Below, one piece after another: positions 39,610-42,740 of a DNA stretch of 42,740 bases. Position 1 is the stretch's first letter; the number at the start of each line of letters is the position of its first letter. The stretch lies in NCBI GenBank assembly GCA_900556365.1, contig USOG01000001.1, positions 1-42,740 of the forward strand. The letters run 5' to 3'. The notes under the pieces are model-generated. The model was not told the origin of the DNA, did no database searches, and worked only from the letters and a program-made list of their open reading frames with translations. The translations under genes were made by a program, and so were the position numbers. The DNA comes from an uncultured Collinsella sp. (GTDB lineage Bacteria; Actinomycetota; Coriobacteriia; Coriobacteriales; Coriobacteriaceae).

Positions 39610-41616
39610 ATGACCGAGGAGCTCAAGAAGCAGGGCGGCGTTGATGACGCCGCTGCCGCGGGACTGGTCGAGGAAACGGCTGCCGCGTCGACCGAGCTGG
39701 ATGACGCCGTCAAGGCTGCGGCCGAGCGCGAGGCTCGCCGCCAAGCGCTCTACGAGGAAAACGAACGTGCCGAGGACGAGCGCGCCCGCGCCGAGGCAGA
39801 GCGTATGCGCGACGTGGACGACGAAGACGAGGACGAGACGCCTCGGGATACCTGGGCGACGGTGCGCCGCCTGTGGAGTGAGGCTGCCGGCGACCATTGG
39901 CGCTTCTATATCGTGTTCGCGAGCATTGTGTTCTATGTCATCTTTAACACTGCCGCGCCGGCATATAGCGCCCGCGTGATCGATGAGCTGTGGGGCCACA
40001 TTCAGGTAGCGTTTGTCAACAACGCCACCTTCAGCATCACCTGGGAGAACTGCGGCAGGACTATCTTCATCTACTTTTTGATTTGGACGGCCGCCGCTTC
40101 GTTCTACGCGCTCCAGAGCTTTTTGATGTCGAGCGTGGCCGAACGCCTCAATCTGCGCCTGCGCAACCGCATCGCGCAAAAGCTCAACCGTCTGCCGCTC
40201 GCCTATTTTGACGCGCATCGTCCCGGCGAGGTCGTCAGCCGCGCGACCAACGACCTGGACAAGATGTCCGAGAGCATGCAGCGCGGATTGCTGCAGCTGC
40301 TCGTGTCGATCGGCACGGTTGTTGGTGCTGTGAGCGTGATGTTCGTGTTCAGCGTGCAGCTTACGCTCGTCTTTCTGTTCTTTACGGCACTGTCGCTGCT
40401 GGTGACGAAGGTCGTCTCGCGCCGCACACACGATGTGACGGGCGAGCGCCAGGAGTGGGTGTCCAAGATTACGAGTGCGGTCGAGGAAGGCTATTCGGGC
40501 CGTCTGGTGATCCGCGCGTTTAACCGCGAACGTCAGAGCTCCGCTGAGGTGCACGAGGCTTCGAAGGAACTGGCTCGTGTGAGCACCAAGGCCGACTTTA
40601 TGATCAATGCTGTCGGCCCCGCGGTGCGCTTTATCGGCCGTTTGGCGCAGATCGTTATTGCGCTGGTGGGCTGCAGCATGCTGGTTGCCGGTCACATGAC
40701 CGTCGGCGTGTTCCAGGCGTTCTTCCAGTTTATCTACGAGGCGTCCGAACCCATGACGCAGCTGTCGTTTACCTTCAACTCGCTGCAGAGCGCGTTGGCG
40801 AGTGCAGAGCGCGTGTTCGACCTGCTCGATGAGCCCGAGATGGAGGCCGATCCGCTGCCGGACAAGGCCGCCAAGCTGCCGGGTCGCGTGGAGGGCCGCG
40901 TCTCCTTTGAGCACGTGCGCTTTGGTTATTCGCCCGACAAGCCGCTTATGCGCGAAGTGTCGTTTACCGCCGAGCCGGGCCAGAAGATTGCCGTGGTGGG
41001 AACCACGGGCGCAGGCAAGACGACGCTCATCAACCTGCTCATGCGCTTCTACGAGATTGACGGCGGGCGTATTACGCTCGACGGCGTGGATACGAGCCGC
41101 ATGGATCGCGGCGAGCTACGTCAGCAGTTTGGCATGGTGCTGCAAGACGCCTGGCTGTTCGATGGCACGATTGCCGAAAACATCGCCTACGGCTGTCCCG
41201 AGGCGACGCGCGACGAGATCGTGGCCGCCGCTCGTGCCGCGCAGGTCGACTTCTTTGTGCGCACCATGCCGCAGGGCTACGACACGCGCGTGGCCAACGA
41301 TGCCGAGAGCATCAGCCAGGGCCAGCGTCAGCTGCTGACCATCGCACGCGTGCTGCTCAACAACCCGGCGATTCTCATCCTAGACGAGGCGACCTCAAGC
41401 GTGGACACGCGTACCGAGCTTGCCATCGGCCGTGCCATGGATGCGCTTATGCGCGGGCGCACGAGCTTTGTGATCGCGCACCGCCTGTCGACGATTGTTG
41501 ATGCCGACCTGATCTTGGTCATGGATCACGGCAACATTATCGAGCAGGGCACGCATAAGGAGCTGCTGGCTGCCGAGGGTGCCTACGCCGACCTCTATCT
41601 GAGCCAGTTCGCATAA
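39610..41616 (+). CDS. ABC exporter subunit 2 (TM288-like, catalytic)
   Basis: Half-transporter of 668 residues. An unusual highly charged Glu/Arg/Ala-rich N-terminal extension of about 80 residues precedes the membrane domain. The ATPase has Walker A G-T-T-G-A-G-K-T-T near 464, a non-consensus signature I-S-Q-G-Q-R-Q near 567, and a full Walker B I-L-I-L-D-E-A-T near 588. The intact Glu here plus the weak signature complement the partner subunit. I choose ATG 39610, preceded by GGGAGGTGAG, over GTG 39601. It ends the MarR-regulated operon. Confidence 0.9.
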   Translation: MTEELKKQGGVDDAAAAGLVEETAAASTELDDAVKAAAEREARRQALYEENERAEDERARAEAERMRDVDDEDEDETPRDTWATVRRLWSEAAGDHWRFYIVFASIVFYVIFNTAAPAYSARVIDELWGHIQVAFVNNATFSITWENCGRTIFIYFLIWTAAASFYALQSFLMSSVAERLNLRLRNRIAQKLNRLPLAYFDAHRPGEVVSRATNDLDKMSESMQRGLLQLLVSIGTVVGAVSVMFVFSVQLTLVFLFFTALSLLVTKVVSRRTHDVTGERQEWVSKITSAVEEGYSGRLVIRAFNRERQSSAEVHEASKELARVSTKADFMINAVGPAVRFIGRLAQIVIALVGCSMLVAGHMTVGVFQAFFQFIYEASEPMTQLSFTFNSLQSALASAERVFDLLDEPEMEADPLPDKAAKLPGRVEGRVSFEHVRFGYSPDKPLMREVSFTAEPGQKIAVVGTTGAGKTTLINLLMRFYEIDGGRITLDGVDTSRMDRGELRQQFGMVLQDAWLFDGTIAENIAYGCPEATRDEIVAAARAAQVDFFVRTMPQGYDTRVANDAESISQGQRQLLTIARVLLNNPAILILDEATSSVDTRTELAIGRAMDALMRGRTSFVIAHRLSTIVDADLILVMDHGNIIEQGTHKELLAAEGAYADLYLSQFA

Positions 41617-41647
41617 TGTGACAAAGGGACAGTCCCGCATGTCACAT
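41616..41647. repeat. Short palindromic repeat, family C
   Basis: ATGTGAC (41616-41622) and GTCACAT (41641-41647) enclose GGGAC-A-GTCCC (41626-41636). It is a double palindrome directly after an exporter gene and contains the GGGACAG core seen in families A and B. Confidence 0.7.
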
Positions 41648-41657
41648 CAAAAGGAAT

Positions 41658-41692
41658 GGCGCGCCGGGGATTGATTCCCTGGCGCGCCTTTT
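41658..41692. terminator. Bidirectional terminator between exporter and cysE
   Basis: GGCGCGCCGGGGA (41658-41670) pairs with TCCCTGGCGCGCC (41676-41688), followed by TTTTG and preceded by CAAAAGG. Confidence 0.85.
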
Positions 41693-41729
41693 GCGTCGGT
41701 GCCGATATTGTTTTGTGCCGCTTGCGTTC

Positions 41730-42434
41730 CTAGCGTTCGTCCACGAGCTTGGCGACGAGGGCCTTGAGCTCGGCCACCTCTCGCTCGAGTTCCTTGACGC
41801 GGCGGGCGTTCTCGGTGATGCCCTGGCGGTTAAGGGCACTCTGCTCGGCGGCGTCGTCGGGCATGTACTCGCGATGCTGCTTGGCATCGAAGCTCTCCTC
41901 GAACACGCGGCAGCCGTTGCGCTTGATGATGCGTCCCGGCACGCCCACGACGGTGCAGTTGTCGGGCACGTCCTTAACGACGACCGAGTTGCCGCCGATC
42001 TTGACGTTGTTGCCGATGCGAATGTTGCCGAGCACCTTGGCACCCGTGCCCACGGTGACGTTATCGCCGAGCGTTGGGTGGCGTTTGCCGGTCTCGTTGC
42101 CGGTGCCGCCGAGCGTAACGCCCTGGTAAAGCACACAGTTGTCGCCCACAATGGTGGTCTCGCCGATGACGACGCCCATGGCGTGGTCGATAAAGAAGTG
42201 CTTGCCGATCTGTGCGGCGGGATGAATCTCGACGCCGGTGATATGACGGGTGATTTGCGAGAGCACGCGGGCGAGCGAGCGATGTCCATGCTCCCACAGC
42301 CAGTGCTCGGGCACGTGGTTCCACTTGGCGTGCAGGCCAGGATAGGAAAGGAAGATGACCAGACCGTTTTGCGCGGCGGGGTCCTGCGCTTGGACGGTCT
42401 TGATGTCCTCGCGAATGGTATTGATAAAGCTCAC
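41730..42434 (-). CDS. cysE: Serine O-acetyltransferase
   Basis: Makes O-acetylserine from serine and acetyl-CoA, the first step to cysteine. It has 234 residues from GTG 42434, chosen because GGGAGGG lies upstream and [11 protein letters not shown] fits the family N terminus; the open frame beyond is not convincing. The left-handed beta-helix repeats include [20 protein letters not shown] and T-L-G-G-T-G, with the active His in D-H. The C terminus is extended by a predicted coiled coil ([16 protein letters not shown]). No cysK is next to it. Confidence 0.92.
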   Translation of the reverse strand: MSFINTIREDIKTVQAQDPAAQNGLVIFLSYPGLHAKWNHVPEHWLWEHGHRSLARVLSQITRHITGVEIHPAAQIGKHFFIDHAMGVVIGETTIVGDNCVLYQGVTLGGTGNETGKRHPTLGDNVTVGTGAKVLGNIRIGNNVKIGGNSVVVKDVPDNCTVVGVPGRIIKRNGCRVFEESFDAKQHREYMPDDAAEQSALNRQGITENARRVKELEREVAELKALVAKLVDER

Positions 42435-42657
42435 CGGCCGCCCTCCCTTAGCGCCATGGCAATGCGATTCAATAAAGTATAGCGATTCGCTAGGGATTAG
42501 GAAGGACAATCTTGGCGGCATTGCGCGACAGGTGTCAGTTATGCAAACTTGCTGGTAATGGAGTCATGCTTTTGTGGGGTTGCGCACGAGGGGACGCCGC
42601 AACCGTATACTGGTCAACTTGGACGTATCCGCGCCCACAACTGAGAGGTTTTACTTC

Positions 42658-42740
42658 ATGGGTTTCATTAATTTTATCGCCGAGCTGCTCAAAGATCCGC
42701 GCACCGCGATTGCCAGCTGGATCGCCGCCGGCCCGCTTAT
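42658..42740 (+). CDS. N-terminal fragment of a probable membrane protein (DedA-like)
   Basis: ATG 42658 lies behind GAGAGG and the frame stays open to the window edge, giving 27 residues: M-G-F-I-N-F-I-A-E-L-L-K-D-P-R then a hydrophobic A-S-W-I-A-A-G-P-L. The start resembles DedA-family membrane proteins, but too little is visible to be sure. Confidence 0.35.
   Translation, partial: MGFINFIAELLKDPRTAIASWIAAGPL

Overview
The window looks like chromosomal DNA of a high-GC, gut-type actinobacterium of the class Coriobacteriia, most likely Collinsella or a close relative. That placement is an inference from codon use, protein style and the many short REP-like intergenic repeats; no rRNA or tRNA gene is present to confirm it. 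I see no phage, insertion sequence or CRISPR array.

Layout. 1-276: start of a probable Fe-S RNA methyltransferase, reading off the left edge. 386-532: a 39-bp perfect inverted repeat. 626-2896: a three-gene polar amino-acid ABC importer. 3207-5282: an EF-G-like translational GTPase. 5458-12776: a sugar locus with a HAD phosphatase, class II aldolase, FGGY kinase, glucitol-type PTS (IIC, IIBC, GutM-like, IIA), a triosephosphate-isomerase-like protein and a convergent GntR/UTRA regulator. A palindrome built on TAGACGTCTA stands before the phosphatase and twice before the aldolase, and is the probable GntR operator. 13054-19256: a secreted or membrane-anchored nuclease, an AlbA_2/Schlafen-type regulator behind an array of TTAGAGAG repeats, LarE, a second HAD phosphatase and a LacI regulator. 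19568-25600: glmS, an FCD-type GntR regulator divergent from a YeiH-family transporter, a degenerate NtrC-like regulator with a Fis helix-turn-helix, and a small membrane protein.

26000-35992 is the most unusual part. It opens with a gene for a very large secreted beta-helix-like surface protein of about 1,617 residues. Its signal-peptide segment is separated from the body by a G10 tract that puts the two out of frame; nine Gs would restore one frame, so this looks like a phase-variable gene caught OFF (or a one-base sequence error). Twelve bases downstream lies a 37-codon peptide with a Y-x-x-P-x-L leader motif. Then come a membrane-anchored low-complexity protein, an HPr-kinase-like protein, a PqqD-like RiPP recognition protein, a nucleotidyltransferase-like protein, a Ser-His signal-peptidase-like protein and an ABC exporter. 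Together they look like a peptide maturation and export system that lacks the cyclases of known RiPP classes.

36096-42740: a nitroreductase, a small protein of unknown function, a MarR regulator with a heterodimeric ABC exporter of the TM287/TM288 type, serine acetyltransferase, and the first 27 codons of a probable DedA-type membrane protein cut by the window edge.

Intergenic spaces carry several strong terminators and at least four short palindromic repeat families that share a GGGACAG-like core.
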